Positions 7,210-14,030 of a DNA stretch of 14,030 nt are shown one piece after another. The translations under genes and the position numbers were made by a program. The notes under the pieces were generated by a model. The model made no database searches, had not been told where the DNA came from, and saw only the letters and a program-made list of their open reading frames with translations. The DNA is from Methylococcaceae bacterium (GTDB taxonomy: Bacteria > Pseudomonadota > Gammaproteobacteria > Methylococcales > Methylomonadaceae). The DNA lies in the NCBI GenBank assembly GCA_947506075.1, contig CANNNN010000021.1, positions 1 through 14,030 on the forward strand, written 5' to 3'. Numbering within the stretch: the stretch's first letter is position 1; the number at the start of each line of letters is the position of its first letter.

Positions 7210-7253
7210 AGTATCTACCCGTCAAGTCCGTTGACAATTAAACTCGGCCATTA

Positions 7254-8819
7254 ATGAAACAGCTCATACCCAACATTATTCTGGATATTTTAAGTAAACC
7301 ACTACTGTCGGCATTTGTGCCGAAACTCGAAGAACGCTTTAACGCTGTGCTCGGCAAACTGCAATTTAAAAACATTTTATCGTTAAAATCCCTGATTGTT
7401 CTAGGTTTTGTGATTGCCGTTATTCCGCTTTTTTTGGCGGTTATCTACTCTGCTTTTGGCATGCGTGAATCCTCGGCCTTGGGCAGAACCATCAATTATC
7501 AGGTCTTCGAACAGACTAAGGCAGTCCGCCTGGTATTGCAAAAGACTGCCGATATTGAGCGCAAAGCCAGACTCTTCGTCCTGTTGTCGGATCCGGCCCT
7601 GCGTGACCCTTATGAACAGCAATCCTATGAGAGTACGCGGGCCTCTTTCAAACAAGCCTTGAGCGAGTTACTGAAATTACATGTCGATAATAAAATCACA
7701 CTATTGGTCAACGAATTATCGGAAAAGGAAAATCTGATTTATCTACAGATCATCAGTTCTGAGAGTGAGGAGGTGCTCAAACTGCCGGTCGATGAAGCTT
7801 TTCAGGGACTGCGCGAAGCCTCCGCCAGCCTTTCACGTGAATTCGAGAGTTACATCGATCATCAATTCAATGAATTGCGCCAGGAATCAGAGTCCCTGGA
7901 ACAAGGCTTATTAATCAAAGGTGCGGCTCTACTGCTTATCTCGTTTATGTTCATCGGGCTGTTACTGGCCTTGTTGTCCCGTTCGATGCGGCAACTGGAT
8001 ACAGGTATTCGCCGCCTGGGTTCAGGGGAACTTGAACAGCCCATTGAAGTTGAAGGTCCTTCGGATCTACGTTATCTGGGTAATCGCCTGGAATATCTGC
8101 GCACCCATTTGAGGGAACTGGAAATGTCGAAACAGCAGTTCATGCACAACGTGGTTCGGGAGATCAATCTGCCGCTTGTAAGTATCCGAAAAAATGTGGA
8201 ACTGTTGGTAAGCGAGAAGGATCAGCAACTAAACCCTGCGACGCAGGAAGTCGCGCGACGGTTATGCAGTGATGTTGACCAGTTGAATAATGTGTCCGAA
8301 GAATTGCTGCGTTATAGTCAGCTAAACGCTAAGCCGGACAGCAAGCAAATGGGAACCGTGAACATGAAAGTCTTGCTTGAAGCTATCATCAAGACTATTC
8401 AACCCCGTCTACAGGCGAAATCGATCAGCTTGAAAAATCTGCTCAGACCCGTCGAAATTTCAGGTATCCAGCAGCAATTGCAAGGCATTATCGAGCAATT
8501 GCTGTCCAATGCGATTAAATATTCGCCGGTGGGCGGTGAAATACGCATCATGCTTCGCGATTCGGGCACGCTAATGGAATTTGAAGTTGAAGATGAGGGG
8601 CCGGGTATTGATCCCGATCAGCGTTTGCATGTGTTCGAACCCTTTTACCGAGGCAAGGCCGCCCTGCCCGACGAAAATGCCGAAGGCCCAGGATTGGGAC
8701 TGGCTATTGTTAAAGACTATGTCGCGAACCATCAAGGCAAAATTGATATTATTGACGCCAGACAAGATCAACAAGGGGCCCGCATCCGCGTTCAAATACC
8801 GCTAAACCAAGAAGCCTAA
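7254..8819 (+). CDS. QseE/GlrK-like sensor histidine kinase lacking the phospho-acceptor histidine
   Basis: This is a 521-residue inner-membrane sensor. TM1 is at about 45-67, a helical periplasmic domain at about 68-217, TM2 at about 218-242, then HAMP and a DHp/catalytic core. The H-box reads FMHNVVREINLPLVSIR, where QseE/GlrK-type kinases have an SHELKTPL-type sequence, so R302 (codon CGG at 8157-8159) replaces the autophosphorylated histidine. The ATP-binding part is complete: N-box N419 in LLSNAIKYSP, G1 D447-x-G449-x-G451, F-box VFEPFYRG and G2 G478-x-G480-x-G482. H298 lies four residues earlier and is not at the phospho-acceptor position. ATG 7254 lacks a Shine-Dalgarno sequence. An in-frame GTG at 7347 would also keep TM1. 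It may phosphorylate in trans, heterodimerise with the kinase at 9442, or act as a phosphatase or scaffold (inference). The downstream gene begins 5 bp after its stop. Confidence 0.85.
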   Translation: MKQLIPNIILDILSKPLLSAFVPKLEERFNAVLGKLQFKNILSLKSLIVLGFVIAVIPLFLAVIYSAFGMRESSALGRTINYQVFEQTKAVRLVLQKTADIERKARLFVLLSDPALRDPYEQQSYESTRASFKQALSELLKLHVDNKITLLVNELSEKENLIYLQIISSESEEVLKLPVDEAFQGLREASASLSREFESYIDHQFNELRQESESLEQGLLIKGAALLLISFMFIGLLLALLSRSMRQLDTGIRRLGSGELEQPIEVEGPSDLRYLGNRLEYLRTHLRELEMSKQQFMHNVVREINLPLVSIRKNVELLVSEKDQQLNPATQEVARRLCSDVDQLNNVSEELLRYSQLNAKPDSKQMGTVNMKVLLEAIIKTIQPRLQAKSISLKNLLRPVEISGIQQQLQGIIEQLLSNAIKYSPVGGEIRIMLRDSGTLMEFEVEDEGPGIDPDQRLHVFEPFYRGKAALPDENAEGPGLGLAIVKDYVANHQGKIDIIDARQDQQGARIRVQIPLNQEA

Positions 8820-8824
8820 ATACT

Positions 8825-9436
8825 ATGCAACACCAATTACTAATGTCATTTCATGCCATGCGCAACATAAGCCTATCATTCAGTCTTTTATTGATGGTCG
8901 GCTGCGCCCAGCTCGGTTCCGGTTTGAACGAGGGTTATACTAGCCGTTATCAGGAACCTTATGTATCGTCAGACTTTGATGAACTGCTAGCTTTCGGCGC
9001 CAACATGGCCAGAATATCCACTGCAGCAAGGGCTGACGTGTGTCACACCCTGCTAAAACCCCAAAAAACGCCTCCCGGAGCGGATATACATTTACACTTA
9101 ATGGTAGCTCGCTTGCTGTCCGATGCCTGCGGCGACATCCCAACTATTCTGGAGGGGGTCGCTTCTATTCCGCCCGAAAGCATAGCAGATCAACGGATGC
9201 AAAGACTCATTGCCATTGATACGGAAACCTTAAAGCGCTTGCAGAATACCTCGAAAAAAATCGTTACGCTGGAGCGCAAACAAAAAACGTCGCAATCCAT
9301 GCTGGATTCGAAAGAGGTAGCTGCGTCAAAAAATGTAAAAGGTTCGAAGAAAAATGAAGCTAATCTGCTGCGCGAAAAGCTGGAAGCAATAAGATCCATG
9401 GAAAAACATCTGGATGAAAGCGGCGACGCTAACTAG
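8825..9436 (+). CDS. QseG-like outer-membrane lipoprotein
   Basis: This lipoprotein of up to 203 residues has a lipobox LLMVGC near residue 27. Because signal peptides are short, the true start may be the internal ATG at 8843 or 8858 rather than 8825. None has a strong Shine-Dalgarno sequence, and the AAGAAG just before the upstream stop best serves 8825. The mature part has an ordered domain with two cysteines (VCHTLL, SDACGDIP) and then a charged, probably coiled-coil tail from about residue 118 (TLKRLQNTSKKIVTLERKQK). In E. coli a lipoprotein, QseG, is encoded between QseE and QseF and affects QseE signalling. Position after a QseE-like kinase, the lipobox and the coiled-coil tail support the same class here. 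Sequence similarity beyond that is weak. Gaps to both neighbours are 5 bp, so it is co-translated in one operon. Confidence 0.6.
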   Translation: MQHQLLMSFHAMRNISLSFSLLLMVGCAQLGSGLNEGYTSRYQEPYVSSDFDELLAFGANMARISTAARADVCHTLLKPQKTPPGADIHLHLMVARLLSDACGDIPTILEGVASIPPESIADQRMQRLIAIDTETLKRLQNTSKKIVTLERKQKTSQSMLDSKEVAASKNVKGSKKNEANLLREKLEAIRSMEKHLDESGDAN

Positions 9437-9441
9437 CCATC

Positions 9442-11013
9442 ATGTTTCGTTTCCGTTTGGCCGTTGTGATTGTTGTTTCTTTCGGTTTTGTGCTGTTTTT
9501 AGGTGGCGTTCTCTACTGGGGATCAAACGAGGTTGCCAGGCATTTTCAGCGTAGCCAAATAGCCTATGAAGCTTTTGACCGTTATGAGCGACTATCACAG
9601 GAGGCCTACCGCCACTTCAAACAGCGGATGGACAGTCTGATAACGGCCAATCCAAAGGCACAAGCCAGCATGAAATCATCCAAACAGCGTCTTGGCATCG
9701 CGATTCAAGATCTTAGAAACACCGCTGTTGCTGACAATCAAGCTGAAGATAAATCAGCCGAACTGGAGAGAGTTGCCCATTTCACCGCTTTTCTGGATGC
9801 CAGCGAGTATCGATTTGACGAAGTAGAGCGCTTGCGTCAACAGGGTAAGTACCCAATGGCGGCGCAAGCGCTATCAAAATTTTCGGAAGAAGAAATCGAT
9901 GGAAAATTTCAGCCCCTGATCGATGCCGCAATCATCGCTGAACAGAATAAAGCTGCTGCTGCGAAGCAAGATATGGAAAAATTAGTAGGTCAATCTCGCT
10001 GGATAGCCATCCTGTCATCATTGACTGCGGCTTTATTCAGCTTTTCGTCTGGACTATTACTGCTACGCAGCGTTAGAAAGCCTATCGAAGCCTTGATGAA
10101 AGGCACCAACGAAATCGCCTCCGGTAATTTGGAATACCGCATTACTCTCAATACCCGTGATGAATTTGCCTATCTCGGCAGTCATTTCAATAAAATGGCC
10201 GAGGAACTCGGTCTTCAGCAAGATAAACTGCGCGAAGGACGTGCAGTACTTGAGGAAAGAGTAGCCGAACGTACGCTCGAACTGAAGCGCTTAAATGAAG
10301 AATTGACGCGCATGGACACTGCACGTATGGAGTTCCTGGCCGACATTAGCCATGAATTGCGCACCCCGATTACGGTCATAAGGGGAGAAGCGGAAGTGAC
10401 GCTGCGGGGTTCGGAACGCGATGCTGAAGAATATAAGGACGCCTTGCAACGCATCGTCGAGCTATCTATGCAGATGGGGAAATACGTCAATGATCTGTTG
10501 TTTCTGGCGCGTAATGAAACCGCCAACCTTCAATTTGAATGGGATAATATAGATCTGGCCGAACTGGTAGGTAGTGCCGTTGAGGATTTTCAAGTCATGG
10601 CCGAGGAAAATTTTATCTCGGTTTCGCTGGATACGGTAAGTGAACCGGTCTGGGTGCGTGCAGACAAACAGCGACTTAGACAAATACTGTTCATTCTCGG
10701 CGACAACGCCTGCCGTTATTCAAACCATGGCGGACACATTGCGGTCACCTTACGGGCAAATAAAACTGAGGCAAACTTCAGTCTTACTGATCAAGGTATA
10801 GGCATACCCGGCAAAGATTTGGAGCGTATTTTCGACCGCCATTTTCGCAGTCAAAATGCTCGAAGTTCACGGGATGATGGCACAGGGTTAGGCTTACCGC
10901 TGGCCAAGTCAATTTTGAACGCACTCGGCGGTCACATCTCCGTAACCAGCCTCGAAAACGTTGGCTCGACATTTACGGTAACCCTGCCGCTGATTTTGGT
11001 GGAAAATAATTAA
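9442..11013 (+). CDS. HAMP-domain sensor histidine kinase (canonical)
   Basis: This is a 523-residue inner-membrane kinase. TM1 is at about 5-27, a helical periplasmic sensor at about 28-185 has no recognisable PAS or Cache motif, and TM2 is at about 186-208. A HAMP domain follows (RKPIEALMKGTNEIASGNL), then a coiled coil (VLEERVAERTLELKRLNEEL). H304 in FLADISHELRTPI is the expected phosphorylation site. The catalytic domain is complete: N-box D421-N422, G1 D450-Q-G-I-G, F-box IFDRHF, G2 G480-T-G-L-G. Unlike the first kinase, all catalytic landmarks are present, so this one should phosphorylate the response regulator encoded next. It starts 5 bp after the lipoprotein gene stop, without a clear Shine-Dalgarno sequence. 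It could be the partner of the H-less kinase at 7254. Confidence 0.88.
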   Translation: MFRFRLAVVIVVSFGFVLFLGGVLYWGSNEVARHFQRSQIAYEAFDRYERLSQEAYRHFKQRMDSLITANPKAQASMKSSKQRLGIAIQDLRNTAVADNQAEDKSAELERVAHFTAFLDASEYRFDEVERLRQQGKYPMAAQALSKFSEEEIDGKFQPLIDAAIIAEQNKAAAAKQDMEKLVGQSRWIAILSSLTAALFSFSSGLLLLRSVRKPIEALMKGTNEIASGNLEYRITLNTRDEFAYLGSHFNKMAEELGLQQDKLREGRAVLEERVAERTLELKRLNEELTRMDTARMEFLADISHELRTPITVIRGEAEVTLRGSERDAEEYKDALQRIVELSMQMGKYVNDLLFLARNETANLQFEWDNIDLAELVGSAVEDFQVMAEENFISVSLDTVSEPVWVRADKQRLRQILFILGDNACRYSNHGGHIAVTLRANKTEANFSLTDQGIGIPGKDLERIFDRHFRSQNARSSRDDGTGLGLPLAKSILNALGGHISVTSLENVGSTFTVTLPLILVENN

Positions 11014-11038
11014 CGGCCAAGCGAAAGGTGAAAAAACC

Positions 11039-11074
11039 ATGCTTCATTTATATCAGCGGGAAATAACACTCTAA
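11039..11074 (+). CDS. Short leader peptide translationally coupled to the response regulator
   Basis: This 11-codon frame (MLHLYQREITL) has a good Shine-Dalgarno sequence, AAAGGTG, 8 bases before its ATG. Its TAA stop overlaps the ATG of the response regulator as TAATG (11072-11076). The response regulator start has no comparable Shine-Dalgarno sequence of its own, so ribosomes finishing this peptide could restart on it. The peptide shows no amino-acid bias suggesting attenuation. It could be chance, but Shine-Dalgarno sequence, spacing and overlap fit together. Confidence 0.4.
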   Translation: MLHLYQREITL

Positions 11075-11772
11075 TGGATATCAGCTATATGCGAATTTTA
11101 CTAGTGGAAGACGATCAGCGGATTGTCGATTTTGTTCAGCGAGGCCTGAAGGCTGAGGGCTATGCCGTAGAAGTCGCCCGTACCGGACTGGAGGCTGTAG
11201 CGTTGGGTGCTGAGGGTCAGTTTCAGACTATCATTCTGGATCGGGGCTTGCCAGATCTTGATGGTCTGCAGGTTTGTGAGCGCTTGCGTAGCACTGGCGT
11301 CGAAACGCCCATTCTTATGTTGACGGCTAGGGACGCAGTGCAGGACAAGGTAACCGGCTTGCGTTCCGGTGCTGATGACTATATGACCAAACCTTTCGCC
11401 TTTGAGGAATTGTTGGCCAGAATCGAGGTGTTGATGCGCCGTCGTGGTGGTAGCGACGGCAAAGCAGACCACAGAGAACTGAAGATAGCCGACCTGATAT
11501 TAAATGGGGAGACCCATGAAGTGAGGCGTGGAGCGACGACTATCGAGCTAACGCCGAAGGAATTTGCCTTGTTGGAAATGTTTATGCGCATGCCTGGCAA
11601 GGTACTGAGTCGCACTCGGATTCTGGAGCAAGTATGGGGTTACAGTGCAGATCCACTAACCAATGTGGTTGATGTTTATATTCGCCAATTGAGGCGAAAA
11701 ATTGATGATGATTATGATCTAAAACTGCTCAAAACTGTCCGAGGATACGGTTATAAAATGGATATTTCTTAA
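11074..11772 (+). CDS. OmpR/PhoB-family response regulator
   Basis: This is a 232-residue transcription regulator. The receiver domain (about 6-120) has the acidic pocket VEDD (E12-D14), phospho-acceptor D56 in IILDRGLPDLDG, T84 in LTARD and K106 in MTKPF. The winged-helix DNA-binding domain (about 130-232) has LTPKEFALLEMFM, VLSRTRILEQVWGY, VVDVYIRQLRRKI and the closing VRGYGYKM, all typical of the OmpR class. An alternative start is the ATG at 11089, giving MRILLVEDD. The ATG at 11074 is kept because it overlaps the leader peptide stop. It is the probable target of the kinase at 9442, 60 bp upstream. In the QseEGF system the regulator is NtrC-type, so this operon pairs a QseE/QseG-like module with a different regulator class. 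No strong terminator follows; CTGTT/AACAG at about 11791-11807 is a weak hairpin. Confidence 0.93.
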   Translation: MDISYMRILLVEDDQRIVDFVQRGLKAEGYAVEVARTGLEAVALGAEGQFQTIILDRGLPDLDGLQVCERLRSTGVETPILMLTARDAVQDKVTGLRSGADDYMTKPFAFEELLARIEVLMRRRGGSDGKADHRELKIADLILNGETHEVRRGATTIELTPKEFALLEMFMRMPGKVLSRTRILEQVWGYSADPLTNVVDVYIRQLRRKIDDDYDLKLLKTVRGYGYKMDIS

Positions 11773-11839
11773 GATGAATCGTAATGGCTGTTATAAAAAC
11801 AGAACACAATAAAAATATTCTGATTTTATCAGGCATCTC

Positions 11840-12280
11840 CTATTTAAATATTAAATTTTCTTGTGATTCAAATAAATATTCGCCGAGCTCATTGTTGTAA
11901 CGATCAAATTTTATCCCGTATTCATCAGCTGAAGAAACCGAATGACGGACGACTAGTGCCTTTATAACAAACGTCCTACCCGATTTAAACATAAGAAATA
12001 ACCTTATTTTATTATTAACGTGGAGTTTATGATTCGTTGAAATTAAAACACCTTTGCTTGAAATATCCATCAACTTAACACAAATGTTTTTATGAAATAT
12101 CACTAGAAAGGGAGCTTTGATAAGGACAGTAATGTCTTCACGGACAAAACGTGTTGCAATACGGCTGTTTTTTTTAAAATATTTTTGCCAGTCTTCATCC
12201 GCAATATAGTCAGCATCCGATGCTGCAGTAGACAGAGGGTCTATCTTGTTCTCACTGACCTCATCCCACTCTTCAAACAT
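11840..12280 (-). CDS. PilZ-domain protein, putative c-di-GMP receptor
   Basis: This 146-residue cytoplasmic protein has a PilZ domain from about residue 38 to the end. R40-I-A-T-R44 fits the RxxxR ligand motif and D72-I-S-S-K-G77 fits the D/NxSxxG motif, so c-di-GMP binding residues are present. The first 37 residues are acidic and probably flexible. No other domain is attached, so it is a single-domain PilZ, which usually acts by binding a partner. It converges on the response regulator gene, with 67 bp between the stops. That gap holds CTGAT/ATCAG (11820-11832), which read on the minus strand is followed by AATATTTTTATT and may be a weak terminator. An AAGGA sequence lies rather far (12 bases) upstream of the ATG. 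Codon use is more AT-rich than in the signalling operon. Confidence 0.85.
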   Translation of the reverse strand: MFEEWDEVSENKIDPLSTAASDADYIADEDWQKYFKKNSRIATRFVREDITVLIKAPFLVIFHKNICVKLMDISSKGVLISTNHKLHVNNKIRLFLMFKSGRTFVIKALVVRHSVSSADEYGIKFDRYNNELGEYLFESQENLIFK

Positions 12281-12610
12281 TTGATTGTCTTTTCCTTCAG
12301 GCTAACGATAGCCTTGAATATGTTAAGTTGTTACAAAACTAAATCTACGTGGATAGATCGTTTCGCCGACTGGCGATTTAATTCTTCCCTAGGAGTCAAT
12401 ACTAGGTGTAGTGATTACGTGCGTCAAGCTTAGATAACTCGAAAATAATAATCCAGTTAAACACATAGAAAAATAGAACACGGATTTACATGATTTTTTA
12501 AGCGTTCAAGCCCATTTACCTTAAGCTTTTAAATCAGCAAGTAAATCCCGATAGGCTTCGTTGATTGGAATGCGATACTAAAACAAGACAAGACAAAACC
12601 AATAAATTAT
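12281..12610. other. Intergenic stretch, no confident gene
   Basis: Between the VF530-family gene and the PilZ gene there are 330 AT-rich bases. The only coding-like trace is a minus-strand frame at 12521-12577 that reads RIPINEAYRDLLADLKA and a stop, with an in-frame stop directly before it. It might be the remnant of a lost gene. No clear promoter or terminator is visible. Confidence 0.4.
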
Positions 12611-12832
12611 TTATTTTTCATTCCTTAGTAAATACAGCTCTTCAACCTGCTTTCTAGCCCACGGCGTCTTTCTTAAAAATGTTAAACTCGATTTGATGCT
12701 AGGGTCGTTATTAAAGCAGCGGATGTCAATCAATCTACCCAGTTCAAACCAGCCATAATCGGCAACTAATTCTGTCAGCATCCGTTCCAACGTAATGCCA
12801 TGGAGAGGATTTTCCGGTTGTTTGTCACTCAT
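12611..12832 (-). CDS. VF530-family small protein (DUF2132)
   Basis: This complete 73-residue protein shows the family's characteristic sequence: NPLHGITLERML, LVADYGWFELGRLIDIRCF, then NNDPSIKSSLTFLRKTPWAR. The family is named after a Vibrio fischeri protein whose structure suggested DNA binding. The cellular role is unknown. AGGG lies 7 bases upstream of the ATG, a good Shine-Dalgarno sequence. The gene starts 27 bp after the stop of the RIO-type kinase on the same strand, so the two are probably co-transcribed. A length of about 70 residues is normal for the family. Confidence 0.9.
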   Translation of the reverse strand: MSDKQPENPLHGITLERMLTELVADYGWFELGRLIDIRCFNNDPSIKSSLTFLRKTPWARKQVEELYLLRNEK

Positions 12833-12859
12833 TAGATACCCTGATACTCATGGCAGTCA

Positions 12860-13702
12860 TTAATCTTCATGTTCATAACGACGACGTATCGCCTCATCTC
12901 TGGCATCATTGATTTCTCGCATGATACTGCCGACATCTGCCTGTTTATTGCTCCCCTTAAATCGGCCAGTCAAGACTACGTCAGGGTTTAAATCACCGCT
13001 CTCATAGAGTTTCCATATCTCTTTGCCATACTCGGTAGCGAGCAGTTCCGGAGCAAAGCGACCAAAATAATCGGCCAAATTGTTAACATCACGTTCCAGC
13101 ATCCTGGCCGCATTATTATTGGCTGCAGCATCAACGGCTTGGGGCAGATCGATAATGACCGGACCGTCAGCATCAACCAGGATGTTATATTCTGAAAGAT
13201 CGCCATGCACAAGACCGACGCAAAGCATCCTGACCACTTCCTTGATCAGCAAGCCATGGTAGTTTAGCGCTTGCTCACGGCCCAATTCAAGATCATTAAG
13301 CCTGGGCGCAGCGTTGCCATGCTCATCAGTGACCAACTCCATCAACAGTACGCCCTCGACAAAGTTATAGGGCTTCGGAACGCGTACACCGGCTGCAGCA
13401 AGGCGATATAAAGCATCGACTTCGGCATTTTGCCAGACCTCTTCCTGTTGTTGTCGCCCAAATCGGCTGTTTTTCTCCATCGCGCGAGCCTGACGCGTAT
13501 TTCGCACCTTGCGCCCTTCCTGATACTGAGCCTGTTTATGAAAGCCGCGTTTGGTCACATCTTTATAAACTTTAGCACAACGAATCTCGCCTTCAGACAG
13601 CACAACGTAGACAGCCGCCTCTTTGCCGCTCTTTAGCGGACGAAGAACCTCATCCACGAGGCCATCCCGAACCAGCGGTTCAATACTTTTTGGAGTTTTC
13701 AT
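12860..13702 (-). CDS. RIO-type serine protein kinase
   Basis: This 280-residue cytoplasmic kinase is of the RIO1-like bacterial type. SGKEAAVY (residues 25-32) forms the nucleotide-binding loop and K44 in CAKVYK is the ATP-anchoring lysine. LVHGDLSEYNIL (D168, N173) is the catalytic loop. IDLPQAV (D185) is the metal-binding segment that replaces DFG in RIO kinases. RIO1 acts in ribosome maturation in eukaryotes and archaea; the bacterial substrates are not established. The start is supported by AAGGG 7 bases upstream of the ATG. It is the first gene of a two-gene unit with the VF530-family gene. Confidence 0.92.
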   Translation of the reverse strand: MKTPKSIEPLVRDGLVDEVLRPLKSGKEAAVYVVLSEGEIRCAKVYKDVTKRGFHKQAQYQEGRKVRNTRQARAMEKNSRFGRQQQEEVWQNAEVDALYRLAAAGVRVPKPYNFVEGVLLMELVTDEHGNAAPRLNDLELGREQALNYHGLLIKEVVRMLCVGLVHGDLSEYNILVDADGPVIIDLPQAVDAAANNNAARMLERDVNNLADYFGRFAPELLATEYGKEIWKLYESGDLNPDVVLTGRFKGSNKQADVGSIMREINDARDEAIRRRYEHED

Positions 13703-14030
13703 AGCCGCCCTTAATACACTGCCCTAGTAAATATGGACATTATTATACCTTACTCGCTAACGCCTGCGGATTTTCAAATTGCTGGAACTTCGGGTTTAAA
13801 CATGTATTCGTTGTTTCTTGTAAGCAGATTACACATTATCAAGGCAGTCATTTGCGGTTATCTGCGTATAACTGAATGTTCTTTTGAAACTGGGATTAAT
13901 TGACTAGTACAACAAACCGGAAGTTCGTGACACTATATTCAAATATCCTACTTCTGTAAAATAAGCAAAACAAAGCAAAACGAATAAGACTTATTTTGAC
14001 AGAAGAAGAAAAAGCAAAGCTGCATAAAAT
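13703..14030. other. Intergenic region, no confident gene
   Basis: The last 328 bases hold the probable RIO promoter and otherwise only AT-rich sequence. An open frame on the plus strand from 13960 reaches the right edge and reads LTEEEKAKLHK after a TTG at 13996. It could be the start of a gene beyond the window, but it has no convincing start signal. Confidence 0.4.
13742..13747 (-). promoter_or_regulatory. -10 element of the probable promoter for the RIO-kinase operon
   Basis: On the minus strand this reads TATAAT, a perfect -10 hexamer, 39 bases before the start codon at 13702. That would give a 5' leader of about 32 bases. No good -35 hexamer is visible at the usual 16-18 base distance. 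Confidence 0.4.

Noticed and set aside
7231..7236. Perfect TTGACA as -35 of a promoter for the sensor operon
   Set aside because: The start codon at 7254 falls where the -10 should be, and no acceptable -10 hexamer lies at 16-18 bases. It would work only if translation began at the GTG at 7347.
13960..14030. Start of a gene running off the right edge (LTEEEKAKLHK)
   Set aside because: Only a TTG start is available, without a Shine-Dalgarno sequence, and the visible piece is too short to judge.

Overview
The window looks like the replication-terminus region of a gammaproteobacterial chromosome, entered from the left through the end of an integrated filamentous phage. The main evidence is a dif site at 1652-1679 that fits the gammaproteobacterial consensus, with a central region and XerD arm identical to those of E. 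coli. The cellular genes (RIO-type kinase, VF530-family protein, QseE/QseG-like sensor genes) fit a gammaproteobacterium of moderate GC. A methanotroph-like or similar environmental lineage is possible, but the sequence does not prove it.

Region 1 (1-1651) is the right end of an inovirus prophage: the last two thirds of a Zot/pI assembly ATPase, then about 670 bases with no gene but much structure. That stretch holds a cluster of GTAAT repeats folded into a long hairpin, a forked (Y-shaped) inverted repeat, a perfect 10-bp stem-loop and a terminator-like hairpin. It is probably the phage intergenic region (replication and packaging signals). It abuts dif, as expected for a phage integrated by XerCD.

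Region 2 (1689-7033, minus strand) has three genes in a row: a 1216-residue secreted multidomain protein ending in a putative clan GH-A glycoside hydrolase, a pRiA4b ORF-3-like protein, and a TIGR03790-family secreted protein of unknown function. The last two overlap by one base.

Region 3 (7254-11772, plus strand) is a tight signalling operon divergent from the hydrolase gene: a QseE/GlrK-like histidine kinase, a QseG-like lipoprotein, a second and canonical histidine kinase, a short coupled leader peptide, and an OmpR-family response regulator. The first kinase has arginine where the phospho-accepting histidine should be, yet keeps a complete ATP-binding domain. The likely logic is a two-kinase system in which an H-less kinase plus a lipoprotein modulates the second kinase and its regulator. 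The 220-bp divergent spacer carries an operator-like palindrome and competing inverted repeats, so the operon may also control the secreted hydrolase.

Region 4 (11840-13702, minus strand) holds a PilZ (c-di-GMP receptor) protein, a VF530-family small protein and a RIO-type serine kinase, the last two as an operon. The final 328 bases hold only a likely promoter for the RIO gene. I saw no tRNA, rRNA, CRISPR or insertion sequence.
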